A stretch of DNA of 64,000 bases, taken from NCBI GenBank assembly GCA_963840665.1, contig CAWIZO010000005.1, forward strand, positions 310,001 to 374,000, written 5' to 3'. Shown in pieces: positions 54,546-63,900 of this stretch. The stretch is from DATFTE01 sp963840665 (lineage in GTDB: Bacteria > Acidobacteriota > Terriglobia > Terriglobales > Acidobacteriaceae). Within the stretch, counting starts at the first letter, position 1. Each line of letters begins with the position of its first letter. Position numbers and translations under genes: made by a program. The notes beneath the pieces were generated by a model, which worked only from the letters and a program-made list of their open reading frames with translations, did no database searches and had not been told where the DNA came from.

Positions 54546-56773
54546 GTTCACTCACTCGTCGCGCTTTTGCTCTTACATTTGTCGCGTTAGTTATCGCGCT
54601 CACGCAAAGCTGCTCTCATCCGCAACAAACACCACAAACGAAGGAACCGCCGAGCCAGCCGTCTGCGATTCGCGTTGATGTAAAGCCCGGAGGCCCGCTG
54701 GTCGTGACCACCAGCAACGCGGCATTTGAAGTTTCTCCCAGCGGATACGTCCAGGCCTTCCTCCTGCGCGATGGACAGCGGTTCACGCTGGATGATCCTC
54801 AGGCCGGGAAGCCAAGTGAGAGCGATTACATCAAGCAAGGCAGCGACGAAGTTCACTTCACCCTCGACTTTGATCAGGCAAAGGTGCTTGAAGCGATGGG
54901 CAAGTTGGGGCGCGGCAAACGGATCACTATCCCAGCGCAGGTTCTGGGTCACGCGCCTGCTACCGTTCAAAGAGTGCTCACGGTTGAGGCTTACGATGAT
55001 TTCCCGAACCTGTTGCTATCGACGGTTGAATACAAAAATGCAAGCAATGCGGACATCGCTTTGGATAAGGTTGTCGCGCAGCGGCACCGTTTCAGCGCAA
55101 AGCAGGCAGACTCGAAAGCCGCTCCGTACGATATGTGGTCATTTCAGGGATCGAGCTACGACTGGGGCAAAGATGACGTTTACAAACTCAAGCCCGCATC
55201 CGCGCAACCCAATCTGATGGGCGAGGCCGTGAAAGGGGGCTATGGAGGCGGCATTCCGGTCGTCGCCTTCTGGACTGGCTCCGTAGGCGAAGCCATCGGA
55301 CATGTTGAGACTCTGCCATTGACTCTTTCTATACCGGTCAAGGTTAATTCCGATCACCGCGTTGATGCTGAGATCGACATGCCGGCGCAAACGACGCTGA
55401 AGCCGGGCGAGTCCTTCTCGACGCCTCGAACCTTCGTCGCCGTCTATCATGGCGATTTCTACGAGCCGCTACGTTTGTGGTCGAGCGTCCTGCAAAAAGA
55501 AGGATGGGAAATCCCGAAGCCTTCTGGCGAGGCCTACAACGTGAGCTGGTGCGGATGGGGCTATGAGTTCAACGTGACTCCGGCGCAAATGGAAGGAACG
55601 ATTCCCAAGCTGAAAGAATTCAATATCAAGTGGGCGACGCTAGACGACCGATGGTTCGATACGTACGGTGATTGGAATCCCCGGAATGAGACTTTTCCCG
55701 GCGATTCCATCAAAACCATGGCTGATGACTTCCACCGTCAGGGTCTGCGCTTGCAACTGTGGTGGCTGCCGCTGGGTGTGGAAGATGGCCAGGGGAAGTG
55801 GGAGTCGCACAAATACATCATCTCGAAGGTTGTGAAGGAACACCCGGAGTGGTTGATCCTCGACAAGGATGGCAAGCATGGGCGCATGACGCGCGATCTC
55901 GCGGCGCTTTGCCCCGCCGTGCCCGAGGTGCAAGCCTATTACAAGCAACTCACGGAGAAATTCATCCGCGATTGGGGATACGACGGCTCGAAGCTCGACA
56001 ACATTTACTCGGTGCCCAAGTGCTACAATCCGGCGCATCATCACAAGTCACCACAGGATTCTGTCAATGCGGTCGCCGATGTATACAAAACCATCTTTCA
56101 GACGACGCGCGCGCTCAAGCCCGATAGCGTGACGCAAAGTTGTCCGTGCGGCACTCCTCCGTCGCTCGCGTGGCTTCCCTACCTTGACCAGGCGGTGACG
56201 GCCGATCCGGTGGGAGCAACCCAAGTCCGACGTCGCATCAAGATGTACAAAGCCCTGCTCGGGCCTGACTCCGCAGTGTATGGAGACCACGTCGAACTTT
56301 CAGTCATGGATCGTGTCGGCAAGGATTGGCGCGAACACGGCGAAGATTTCGCGTCCACCATCGGCACAGGAGGCGTGGTGGGAACCAAGTTCGTCTGGCC
56401 GGAACTTGGTCCGCACTACAAGGAAGTCAACCTAAACACGCACAAGGATGAGGTCTGGAAAAAGTGGATCGGTCTCTACAACGAGAAGATGCTTTCACGC
56501 GGCAACTTCCTCGATCTATACACCTACGGGTATGACTGGCCTGAGGCCTACGCTATCGAGAAGGATGGAAAGATGTATTACGCGTTCTTCTCGATCGATC
56601 AGAACTCTGATTGGAAGGGAGATGTGGAACTTCGTGGGCTGAAGCCAGGAACATATCATGTCACCGACTACGAAACCGGAGCCACACTGGGCACCGTCGA
56701 AGCTGCGATAGGAAAGGATCCGAAGCTAGCCGCCAGTTTCCATCAGCACTTGCTGCTCGAAGTCGGGCCTTAG
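54542..56773 (+). CDS. Exported GH36/GH-D clan alpha-galactosidase-like glycosidase
   Basis: About 743 residues from GTG 54542, which overlaps the previous stop and follows AAGGAGG. The N-terminus LTRRAFALTFVALVIALTQS carries a twin-arginine-like pattern and ends near a Cys (SC), so Tat export and/or lipidation are possible. A beta-sandwich (about 45-300) precedes the (beta/alpha)8 domain: YNVSWCGWGYEFNVTPAQ, WATLDDRWFDTYGDW, QLWWLPLGVE, nucleophile Asp in GYDGSKLDNIYSVP, and acid/base Asp in GDHVELS. A C-terminal beta domain follows. It removes terminal alpha-galactosyl or alpha-GalNAc residues; the amino-sugar neighbours favour the latter but this is inference. Confidence 0.85.
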   Translation: MSSLTRRAFALTFVALVIALTQSCSHPQQTPQTKEPPSQPSAIRVDVKPGGPLVVTTSNAAFEVSPSGYVQAFLLRDGQRFTLDDPQAGKPSESDYIKQGSDEVHFTLDFDQAKVLEAMGKLGRGKRITIPAQVLGHAPATVQRVLTVEAYDDFPNLLLSTVEYKNASNADIALDKVVAQRHRFSAKQADSKAAPYDMWSFQGSSYDWGKDDVYKLKPASAQPNLMGEAVKGGYGGGIPVVAFWTGSVGEAIGHVETLPLTLSIPVKVNSDHRVDAEIDMPAQTTLKPGESFSTPRTFVAVYHGDFYEPLRLWSSVLQKEGWEIPKPSGEAYNVSWCGWGYEFNVTPAQMEGTIPKLKEFNIKWATLDDRWFDTYGDWNPRNETFPGDSIKTMADDFHRQGLRLQLWWLPLGVEDGQGKWESHKYIISKVVKEHPEWLILDKDGKHGRMTRDLAALCPAVPEVQAYYKQLTEKFIRDWGYDGSKLDNIYSVPKCYNPAHHHKSPQDSVNAVADVYKTIFQTTRALKPDSVTQSCPCGTPPSLAWLPYLDQAVTADPVGATQVRRRIKMYKALLGPDSAVYGDHVELSVMDRVGKDWREHGEDFASTIGTGGVVGTKFVWPELGPHYKEVNLNTHKDEVWKKWIGLYNEKMLSRGNFLDLYTYGYDWPEAYAIEKDGKMYYAFFSIDQNSDWKGDVELRGLKPGTYHVTDYETGATLGTVEAAIGKDPKLAASFHQHLLLEVGP

Positions 56774-57711
56774 CCCGAAGGCGAGTGACGGCGCAAAAAA
56801 CTTTGCAGGCCTTCGTGGTCACGAAATGCCTCGGTACCGCCCGGGCAGGTTGTCGAGAATGCGCCAGCCAGGTTGCCCGATCGCAAACACGTGCTGAGAT
56901 CTGCCCCGTGGACATATTGCGACAGGAAACCGGCGTCGAAGCTATCTCCGGCGCCTACCGGATCGACGAAGTCGACCTGAATCGCGGGACTTGCAATTCG
57001 TTCCTTTCCGCGTTGCGCGATCGCTCCTTTTTCTCCCATCTTCACCACAAGCAGCGGGACTCTTTCGGCGACTCGGGCTAGAGCAGTTTCGAAGTCGTTG
57101 GTTTGCGCGATGCGTTTGAGTTCGCGCTCGCTGGGCAGGAAGACATCGACATACGGCAGCACGTTCATCAACCCGCTCTCCCACTTGTCTTCGGGGTCAT
57201 CGTTCGTGTCTAGCGAAATTGTCAGTCCTGCCGCTTTCAATGTACGGAACAATTCTTCCACGGACGGGGTGAGGCTTCGCTGCAAGAAGAAAGACGAAAG
57301 ATGAAAATGTTTGGCGTCGACGAGATAGGAGATGTCCAGGTCCGCTAACGTCAGGTCGAAGATCGTTCCCGGGTAAGTCAGGATGGTTCGCAATTTTCGC
57401 CGCTGCAGGATCACCGTGAGTCCAGTCTTAATCTGGCTGGCGATTCGACGCACTCCGGTGACGTCGACTCCGCCTGCGGCGAGACGGTCAACGGCGATCT
57501 GGCCAAGGGGATCGTCGCCAATGCGCGAGGCAAAGCCGACCTTGCATCCCAAAGCAGCCAGATTGTGCGCTACGATCGCCGACGAACTCCCCAGGGTCAG
57601 CGCCATCCGGTCTGCGAGCAACTCGCGCTCCGGAGGAAGTTCCGCCGGAAGTCCGTAGAGAATTAAATCGAGATTCAGTTCTCCGGCAATCGTGACATCA
57701 AAACGCGGCAT
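56770..57711 (-). CDS. PfkB-family carbohydrate kinase
   Basis: About 313 residues from ATG 57711. Ribokinase/PfkB fold with the C-terminal signature DPVGAGDSFDAGFL (catalytic Asp) and N-terminal GELNLDLIL. The segment LPPERELLADRMALTLGSSSAIVAHNLAALGCKVGFASRIGDD fits sugar kinases. Co-directional with the SIS and DeoR genes and overlapping the SIS stop by 14 bases. By pathway context it may phosphorylate tagatose-6-phosphate or a related sugar phosphate (as AgaZ/PfkB-type enzymes do), but ribose- or fructose-type substrates cannot be excluded. Its stop overlaps that of the convergent GH36 gene by 4 bases. Confidence 0.85.
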   Translation of the reverse strand: MPRFDVTIAGELNLDLILYGLPAELPPERELLADRMALTLGSSSAIVAHNLAALGCKVGFASRIGDDPLGQIAVDRLAAGGVDVTGVRRIASQIKTGLTVILQRRKLRTILTYPGTIFDLTLADLDISYLVDAKHFHLSSFFLQRSLTPSVEELFRTLKAAGLTISLDTNDDPEDKWESGLMNVLPYVDVFLPSERELKRIAQTNDFETALARVAERVPLLVVKMGEKGAIAQRGKERIASPAIQVDFVDPVGAGDSFDAGFLSQYVHGADLSTCLRSGNLAGAFSTTCPGGTEAFRDHEGLQSFLRRHSPSG

Positions 57712-58813
57712 GCTTAATTTCTTCCCGCGGATCTTCGTCATCGAGAACGACGACGCGGCTCAGATTGCGCGGGGCGTCCGGATCAAATCCCTTTTGCAAG
57801 CCGGTGTACAGCCCCATCAGTTGACCGGGAAGCAGATAAAGGGGAACCCTGGCCATTTCCGGGGCATCGGCCTTGAGCTCAATCAAGAGATCCGCCGCGG
57901 CGCGCGCTCTCCCGTCTGCTCGGTTGGCCACGACGAGCGTCGTGCCACCCAACCGTTTCACTTCCTCGAGCACAGAGAGTTCTTCGGCGTAGGCTGTCTC
58001 TGAAAGTAGAAAGCCAATGAGAGTCTTCGTGGTCACGATAGATTTCGGGCCGTGCCGGAATTCGAGCGCATGGAAGCTCTGAGCGTAAGAAATCGACATC
58101 TCCGTGAGCTTCAGTGCGGACTCGCAGGCGATTCCGTAAAGCAGACCTTGTGCCAGAAAGACATAGTCGTCGAAGGAATTCGAACGCACAAAGTCGCGAA
58201 CTCTTGCGGGTAGCGTGCCCAGCATTTCCTGTGCGCTGGCAGCAATCCCGCGTTGGGCGAGCATGAAGTCCTGCTTATCTCCAATGGTGGCGGCAAGCGC
58301 CTGCAAGGTGAGCAGCATCGAAGTAAACGAGCGCGTCATGACCGTGCTCTCCTCGTCCGCCGCAGACAATACGATCGCGCTGGTTACCAGTTTTTCTAAC
58401 GCCTGATGGGGTGTGCAACTGATTCCCAGAGTCGCGATGCCACGCTTGGATAGTTGTTCAGCGGCCCGCAAGACTTCCGATGTTCTGCCGGAGCGCGAAA
58501 TCAGAACAGCGGCGACGGTTTTGCTCGCGCCGATCTGCCGCGGATAGAGAAGAACCTCCGAGGCTGGCAAGGCGTACGCGCGCAACCCGGCAAGGGCCGC
58601 CATGGTCGATGCCGCACTGAGCGCTACGTAGTAACTGGAGCCACAGCCGATGAACACCCACTCTTCAATTCCTGAAAACTGCCGGGCAAGTTCGTTCAGC
58701 TTTGCGCTGCGGTGTAGTAAGTCGAGTGAAGCATTCCAGCATTCGGGTTGGCTGAGAATCTCAGCTTCGGTCTGCGCCCCGTTTGCTTTCGGCACGTGCC
58801 CGTCGTTAGACAA
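57698..58813 (-). CDS. agaS: SIS-domain sugar-phosphate isomerase, AgaS-like
   Basis: 371 residues, two SIS domains. Characteristic AgaS-type motifs are WVFIGCGSSYYVALSAASTMAALAGLRAYALPASEV, ISRSGRTSEVLRAAEQ, EESTVMTRSFTSMLLTL and FHALEFRHGPKSIV. AgaS converts galactosamine-6-phosphate to tagatose-6-phosphate with release of ammonia. The start is likely TTG 58813, overlapping the end of the DeoR gene by 8 bases. Middle gene of the operon deoR-agaS-pfkB. Confidence 0.82.
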   Translation of the reverse strand: MSNDGHVPKANGAQTEAEILSQPECWNASLDLLHRSAKLNELARQFSGIEEWVFIGCGSSYYVALSAASTMAALAGLRAYALPASEVLLYPRQIGASKTVAAVLISRSGRTSEVLRAAEQLSKRGIATLGISCTPHQALEKLVTSAIVLSAADEESTVMTRSFTSMLLTLQALAATIGDKQDFMLAQRGIAASAQEMLGTLPARVRDFVRSNSFDDYVFLAQGLLYGIACESALKLTEMSISYAQSFHALEFRHGPKSIVTTKTLIGFLLSETAYAEELSVLEEVKRLGGTTLVVANRADGRARAAADLLIELKADAPEMARVPLYLLPGQLMGLYTGLQKGFDPDAPRNLSRVVVLDDEDPREEIKHAAF

Positions 58814-59567
58814 TCGTCACCTCAATGCCGGCCTTCTTGAGTGCGTTCAAGTCGGAGCGCGGGATGCCTCGGTCGGTCACGATGCCTTGCAGAGCCGAGG
58901 GCGCCGCGATCAACGAGAGGCTTCTGCGTCCGAATTTGCTCGAATCACACACCGCCACGGTTCGCTTGGAGATTTCCACCATCACCCGGTTCACTTTGGC
59001 TTCCAGAAGATTGGGAGTGCTCAATCCGTAATGCACATCAAATCCATCGACCCCCAGGAACAACAGGTCCGCATTCAACCGGCGCAGAGTTTCTTCCGCA
59101 ATCGGACCGACCAGGGAAAACGAATTCTTTCGCAGCGTGCCACCCGTAAGGATGACTTCCACCGCGGTTCCGGAAAGCTCTGTGGCAATGTTGACCGCAT
59201 TCGTGACAATCGTCAGGTTTCGAAAGTCACGCAGAGCCCGGGCTACCTCGGTCGTGGTCGTGCCCGAATCCAAAATCACGACCTGCCCCTCCTGCACTAT
59301 GCGGGCGGCCTCTTTGGCGATCAGCAACTTCTCCTTGCGGTGCACGTTCTGTTTTTCGAGCAACGCTGGATCGTCAAGCGCCCCTTCGCGCGCCGGCAGA
59401 GCTCCACCGTGGGTGCGGTGAATCAGGCCGTGCGCGTGCAGGTCCTCCAAATCCTTACGAATGGTGACTTGCGAGGTGCCGAATCGTTTCGTCAGATCCT
59501 GCACCAGCACCCGGCCGTCCCGCTTGAGGATTTCAAGGATCGCCCGCCGGCGTTCTTCGTAGAGCAA
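58806..59567 (-). CDS. DeoR/GlpR-family transcriptional repressor
   Basis: About 254 residues from TTG 59567 (LLYEERRRAILEILKRDGRV), preceded by GGAG; the longer upstream frame lacks coding character. N-terminal DeoR HTH (VQDLTKRFGTSQVTIRKDLEDLHAHGLIHRTHGGAL) and C-terminal DeoRC sugar-phosphate domain (ILDSGTTTTEVARAL, ILTGGTLRKNSFSLVGP, LLFLGVDGFDVHYGLSTPNLLEAKVNRVM). The upstream region holds three 10-base-spaced (T/A)TCGTTT boxes. It is an AgaR/GlpR-type repressor that is likely induced by an amino-sugar or hexose phosphate. First gene of the deoR-agaS-pfkB operon. Confidence 0.88.
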   Translation of the reverse strand: MLYEERRRAILEILKRDGRVLVQDLTKRFGTSQVTIRKDLEDLHAHGLIHRTHGGALPAREGALDDPALLEKQNVHRKEKLLIAKEAARIVQEGQVVILDSGTTTTEVARALRDFRNLTIVTNAVNIATELSGTAVEVILTGGTLRKNSFSLVGPIAEETLRRLNADLLFLGVDGFDVHYGLSTPNLLEAKVNRVMVEISKRTVAVCDSSKFGRRSLSLIAAPSALQGIVTDRGIPRSDLNALKKAGIEVTIV

Positions 59568-59592
59568 GGAAACTCCAAAGAACCACTTTTTC

Positions 59593-59629
59593 TTCGTATT
59601 TCGTTTTATATCGTTTGGTTTCGTTTGTC
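59593..59629. promoter_or_regulatory. Direct repeats of TCGTTT, candidate DeoR operator
   Basis: TCG elements occur at 59594, 59601, 59611 and 59621; the last three are spaced exactly 10 bases in TTTCGTTTTATATCGTTTGG followed by TTTCGTTTG. T-rich TTTCRTTT boxes with this periodicity are the known style of AgaR/DeoR operators. They lie 27-62 bases upstream of the deoR start, suitable for autorepression. Confidence 0.55.
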
Positions 59630-59834
59630 CAGCGAAAAGCCGCAACGCTTTGGGATGGTTCAGCAAACTTGCTCCTGCTGGCCATCGACACCAAAGGACG
59701 ATGGCTGGATTACGATCGAGGACTTGTATATCTTGCTCCAACGATCTCAAAGTAGTGCGCGCTTCCTAAGGCGGCCACACAGGCAGAGACCCCGGCGCTG
59801 ACAAATTGGTGAGTTCTTCGTTAAGGATCTAAAG

Positions 59835-60441
59835 ATGAAATTCTGCAAGCCCGGTTGGTTGGTAATCTTCGTGGTTGCCTTCACCAGCGTGATGCTCGCC
59901 CAGGCTCCCGGTCTCCAATCAATTCACGTAGTGCTGCTCTATCCCAATCTCCCTCTGGTCGCTGGACAATCTCACCAAGAGCTATGCGGCTTCCATGCTT
60001 GGTCCTCCGACTTCGGTGCAAGCGAAGACTGCGGGCCTCGTGAGCCTCGCATCCACCCGGGACGCGATCGGGCCGTATCAAGCAATCAGTGCGTTTGTGC
60101 ACCGGCTGTGGGCAAAGGCGCACACCGACTTGCTGGTCCGCTATATTTCGGCGTACATCGAGGCTCAGCGTTGGTTGCTCGCCCCAGCGAACAAGCCTGC
60201 GGTTCTAGAACTCATCGCCAGGCAATGGCATCTTTCTCCATCTGAAGCGACCGATGTCTACAACCTGATGACAAAAAAAGATTGGTATGAAGAAGACGCA
60301 CGCTTCGATATGGAAAGCTTCAAGAACGTGCTGAAGTTGCGAGCGGAGGTAGAGGGCCAGTGGGGCGGTAAGCCGCCCGGCGAGGACAAATATCTTGATC
60401 TCTCTTATTACCGTCAGGCCCTTTCGAGCGTGAAGCCGTAA
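59835..60441 (+). pseudogene. Decayed ABC substrate-binding protein (NMT1/TauA-like) gene
   Basis: The 5' end encodes a signal peptide (MKFCKPGWLVIFVVAFTSVMLAQ), but the following sequence does not fit a protein. In the +1 frame the last 149 residues (from about 59995: SYAASMLGPPTSVQAKTAG, YQAISAFVHRLWAKAHTDLLVRYISAYIEAQRWLLAPANKPAVLELIARQW, DLSYYRQALSSVKP) match the C-terminal half of NitT/TauT/THI5-like substrate-binding proteins. The N-terminal domain (about 170 residues) is absent and an in-frame TAG precedes the C-terminal part. It is a deleted remnant, or a mis-assembly. No permease or ATPase gene is near. Confidence 0.6.
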
Positions 60442-60446
60442 GACCC

Positions 60447-61244
60447 TTATTCGTCGACCACAGGATTGCGAAGGGTCCCGACGCCCTCGACAATCACTTC
60501 CACCACGTTTCCAGCGACGACGGGCCCAACACCCTTTGGCGTACCGGTTGCAATCAGATCGCCCGGCAGCAAGGTCATGAATTCGGAGATGTATCGCATA
60601 ACGACATCGAGAGCGAAAATAAACTCCCGCGTGTTGCCTTGTTGCTTCACCTCGCCGTCGACTCGCGTCTCGACATCAACTCCGGCCCAAGGATCGATTT
60701 CATTGGTCACAACCGGACCTGCGGGACAGAACGTATCGAAGCCCTTGCCGCGCGTCCACTGTCCATCTTTCTGCTGCAAGTCACGCGCAGTGAAGTCGTT
60801 TACCGCCGTGTATCCGAGGATATATGGCTTCACATCTTCGTCTGGCCGCAGCTTGTGGCACGTGCGCGCGATGACGACGCCCATCTCGCCTTCATAATCG
60901 GTACGAGCGGAAATCTTCGGGCGCACGATGTTCTTACCTGGATCAAGCAGCGACGAAGGGGGCTTCAGAAAAATCAAGGGCTCCTTCGGCACCTCATTCC
61001 CTAACTCGGAAGCATGTTCCCGATAATTGCGGCCCACGCAGATAATTTTTGATGGCTGCACCGGCGCCAGCACTTTCGCTTCCTCGAGAGAAATCGGGGA
61101 AATCCTCTTCGTGGGCAGGTCTTCCAAACCCTCGCCACTCTCGGGAGAATGAAGCAGCAGCCGAGTGATTACCTCTTTCCCTGCCGCGGATTCCACCAGT
61201 CCGTATTGAGGTCCGCCTTCGAATTGAAACCGGCAATATTTCAT
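60447..61244 (-). CDS. Fumarylacetoacetate hydrolase (FAH) family protein
   Basis: About 265 residues from ATG 61244 (MKYCRFQFEGG). C-terminal FAH domain with metal ligands in DYEGEMGVVIART (two Glu) and Asp in the following TAVNDFTARDLQQ, plus GKGFDTFCPAGPVV, TGTPKGVGPV and GDLIATG. The N-terminal lead KIICVGRNYREHASELGNEVPKEPLIFLKPPSSLL is the common hydroxyhepta-dienedioate isomerase / acylpyruvase type. Members cleave or isomerise beta-diketo acids in aromatic or sugar-acid catabolism. The substrate cannot be told; it lies beside tRNA-Pro and not clearly in an operon. Confidence 0.85.
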   Translation of the reverse strand: MKYCRFQFEGGPQYGLVESAAGKEVITRLLLHSPESGEGLEDLPTKRISPISLEEAKVLAPVQPSKIICVGRNYREHASELGNEVPKEPLIFLKPPSSLLDPGKNIVRPKISARTDYEGEMGVVIARTCHKLRPDEDVKPYILGYTAVNDFTARDLQQKDGQWTRGKGFDTFCPAGPVVTNEIDPWAGVDVETRVDGEVKQQGNTREFIFALDVVMRYISEFMTLLPGDLIATGTPKGVGPVVAGNVVEVIVEGVGTLRNPVVDE

Positions 61245-61334
61245 ATGAGTTCTTTGCTTACGCGTTGCTCGACGCCGATCACCAAGCACACCGCGCGAAA
61301 GCTACATAAATCACTGAATGGGCGAGAGAAAGAT

Positions 61335-61411
<77 letters not shown>

Positions 61412-61585
61412 ACACGCGCCGATGTATGAGCGAAAGTGGTGCAGAGAATGCCTGTCTCCCGCTCGATGCGATTATAACATTTGACCTCTTCCCTTCTCAT
61501 GGATGCGGCCTTCGCTCTGAACGTAGCGGCCGACGCGTCCAAAACCGCACTTCCGATAAAATGAGGGCGCACTCCGCGTCCATTG

Positions 61586-62743
61586 ATGATTGCCCTCACC
61601 GCCGCCGCGCTGTTGACGCCTCTCGAATCCATCGAGCGGCCTATTGTCATTTTGGATGGGAGCGTGGTTCAAGAGATTGCCTCCCGCGATACTCGTGAAA
61701 TCCCCCGCGATTGCACGGTGATCGATTTTGGTGATGACATCTTGGCGCCGGGTTTCATCGATATTCACATTCACGGGGGCGGTGGTCACGACGTCATGGA
61801 GTCCGACGCCAGGGCTCTGCCAGCGGTCGAAAGCTTGATTGCGCGGTACGGCGTTACAAGTTACTTCCCCACCACCGTCACCGCCCCTTTGGAGGACACG
61901 CTGCGATCACTGGATCGCCTGGCAACAGCAATCGAGACCCGTGATGATTTGGACGGCGGTGCGCGGGCTCGTCCGCTTGGCATTCATCTGGAAGGCCCGT
62001 TCATCAGCCATGCGCGTCGAGGGGTGCATCCACCTGGCTATCTTCTCGAACCCACGCTGGCTACCTTCGAACGTTTTTGGGAAGCCGCCCGTGGCCATAT
62101 TCGCGTGATGACCATAGCGCCTGAATTGCCGGGAGCCCTTGACGTCATTGCCGCGGCTGCGAAGCGGGAGGTCTGTGTGAGCCTCGGACATTCCGACGCA
62201 GACATTGAGACGACACGTGCAGCAATCGAGGCTGGCGCCCGGCACGCCACGCATACGTTCAACGCCATGCGCCCACTGAACCATCGCGACCCCGGCATTG
62301 TAGGCGCGGTGCTGACGGACGATCGCTTAAGCGCTGACATTATTGCTGACGGCATACATCTAGACCCGGCGATCGTAAAGCTGTTCCTGCGGAGTAAGGG
62401 AGTCGACAATGCCGTACTGATCACCGACGCCACGGCGGCAACCGGCATGCCAGACGGACGTTATCGCCTTGGAGCTCTCGAGGTACAAGTCAAAGACGGA
62501 AAATGCACCTCGGAAGGCAAGCTCGCCGGTAGCGTGCTTACCCTGGACCGGGCGTTACGCAACGCTATGGAATTCGGACAATGGAGTCTGTTGGATACGG
62601 TGCGGGCGGTTACCATCAATCCTGCGCGAATTACCAACGCGATGCGACGGGGGCATTTGCAGGCGGGAGCGCGTGCCGATTTCGTAGTATTGACGCGGTC
62701 AGGCGAGGTCAAGCAGACCATCATTGGCGGCAGAGCATTATGA
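61586..62743 (+). CDS. nagA: N-acetylglucosamine-6-phosphate deacetylase
   Basis: 385-residue amidohydrolase-superfamily enzyme that deacetylates N-acetyl-hexosamine 6-phosphates. Motifs: PGFIDIHIHGGGGHDVM (HxH), catalytic/metal Glu in GIHLEGPFI, HS in SLGHSDAD, His in THTFNAMRPL and Asp in ITDATAATGMP. The role could include GalNAc-6-phosphate (AgaA) as well, given the AgaS-like protein in the module. ATG 61586 has no clear ribosome site, and TAAAAT at 61557-61562 could be a -10 box with a short leader. It runs into a SIS deaminase gene 26 bases downstream. Confidence 0.9.
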   Translation: MIALTAAALLTPLESIERPIVILDGSVVQEIASRDTREIPRDCTVIDFGDDILAPGFIDIHIHGGGGHDVMESDARALPAVESLIARYGVTSYFPTTVTAPLEDTLRSLDRLATAIETRDDLDGGARARPLGIHLEGPFISHARRGVHPPGYLLEPTLATFERFWEAARGHIRVMTIAPELPGALDVIAAAAKREVCVSLGHSDADIETTRAAIEAGARHATHTFNAMRPLNHRDPGIVGAVLTDDRLSADIIADGIHLDPAIVKLFLRSKGVDNAVLITDATAATGMPDGRYRLGALEVQVKDGKCTSEGKLAGSVLTLDRALRNAMEFGQWSLLDTVRAVTINPARITNAMRRGHLQAGARADFVVLTRSGEVKQTIIGGRAL

Positions 62744-62769
62744 TGCTGCCGACTTCTTAAGGAGAAGAC

Positions 62770-63898
62770 ATGGCCGACAAGAACGGATTTCCTCACTACA
62801 TGCTGAAGGAAATATTCGAGCAGCCCGAAAGTTTACGGACCATGATCGCTCCGCGAGTCTCGCTGGAAGAAGGAACGGTCAGGCTCGAGGATGTGCACAT
62901 CAGTGCAGAAGAACTTTGCGCACTTCGACGGATCAATATCGTCGCGTCGGGCACCAGCCGTCACGCCGGTATGGCCGGACAATACATGATCCAGGACTTG
63001 GTGAACTTGCCGGTCGATGTGGACTACGCCAGCGAGTTTGAATACCGCAATCCTCTCATTGGCCGCAGCGAGTTGACGATCGTTATTACGCAGTCGGGAG
63101 AAACGGCCGACACCACCGCTGCTCAGAGAGAAGCCCAAGCCAAGGGTTCGCGCACCATTGCCATTTCGAATGTCGTCGGCTCGACCATCGCGCGCGACGC
63201 CGATGGAGTGATTTACACAAACGCCGGCCCCGAGATCAGCATCGCTTCCACTAAAGCGTTCACCGCCCAAATGGCCTGCCTATTCTCTGTTCGCAGTGTA
63301 CTTGGGGCAAGCGCAGGGGCCAACTGACGAAGGACCAAGTCCGCACTCATGTGCGCGAACTTCTGGAGCTGCCGGAGAAGGTCAAAACGGTTTTGCAGTC
63401 TGCTGCTGATTGCGAACGGTTGGCGGATCGTTATCATAAATCTGACGACTTTCTCTTTCTCGGACGAGCCATTCATTACCCCGTTGCCATGGATGGCGCG
63501 CTGAAATTGAAGGAAGTGTCGTACGTTCACGCCGAGGGCTATCCCACCGGAGAAACCAAGCACGGTCCCAACGCGCTGATCGACGAGAGTCTGCCGGTGG
63601 TCATCATTGCCACTTGCGATCCGAACGATGCGGGTTCGGTACTCCGTTACGGGAAGAGTGTAAGCAATATCAAGGGATTCAAAGCACAGTCGAGCCCGGT
63701 CATCGCGATTGTGTCCGAGGGCGATACGGAAGTGACGAAACTGGCAAATCAGGTCATTTTCGTGCCGAAGGCGTCAGAATTGTTGTCGCCGATTCTGGAG
63801 ATTGTTCCGTTGCAATTATTCGCGTATTACATGGCGGTGAAGCGAGGGTTGGACGTGGATCGCCCCGGAACCTGGTGAAGTCAGTCACCATTGAGTAG
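62770..63898 (+). CDS. GlmS-like SIS-domain glucosamine-6-phosphate deaminase (NagB-II type), three frameshifts
   Basis: About 376 residues after correction; it lacks the glutaminase domain of GlmS. ATG 62770 follows AAGGAGA. Two SIS domains: GTSRHAGMAGQYMIQDL, VITQSGETADT, SIASTKAFTAQ; then LKLKEVSYVHAEGYPTGETKHGPNAL with GlmS-type Glu/Lys/His, and the C-terminal active-site lysine in RNLVKSVTIE. Frameshifts: near 63285 (insertion, next residues LFAVYLGQA), near 63318 (insertion, next QLTKDQVRTH) and near 63865 (a missing C, so DVDRP runs to RNLVKSVTIE; uncorrected frame ends DRPGTW). All catalytic residues remain, so indel error is likely. It would deaminate/isomerise hexosamine-6-phosphate to fructose-6-phosphate. 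Confidence 0.85.
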
Positions 63899-63900
63899 AG

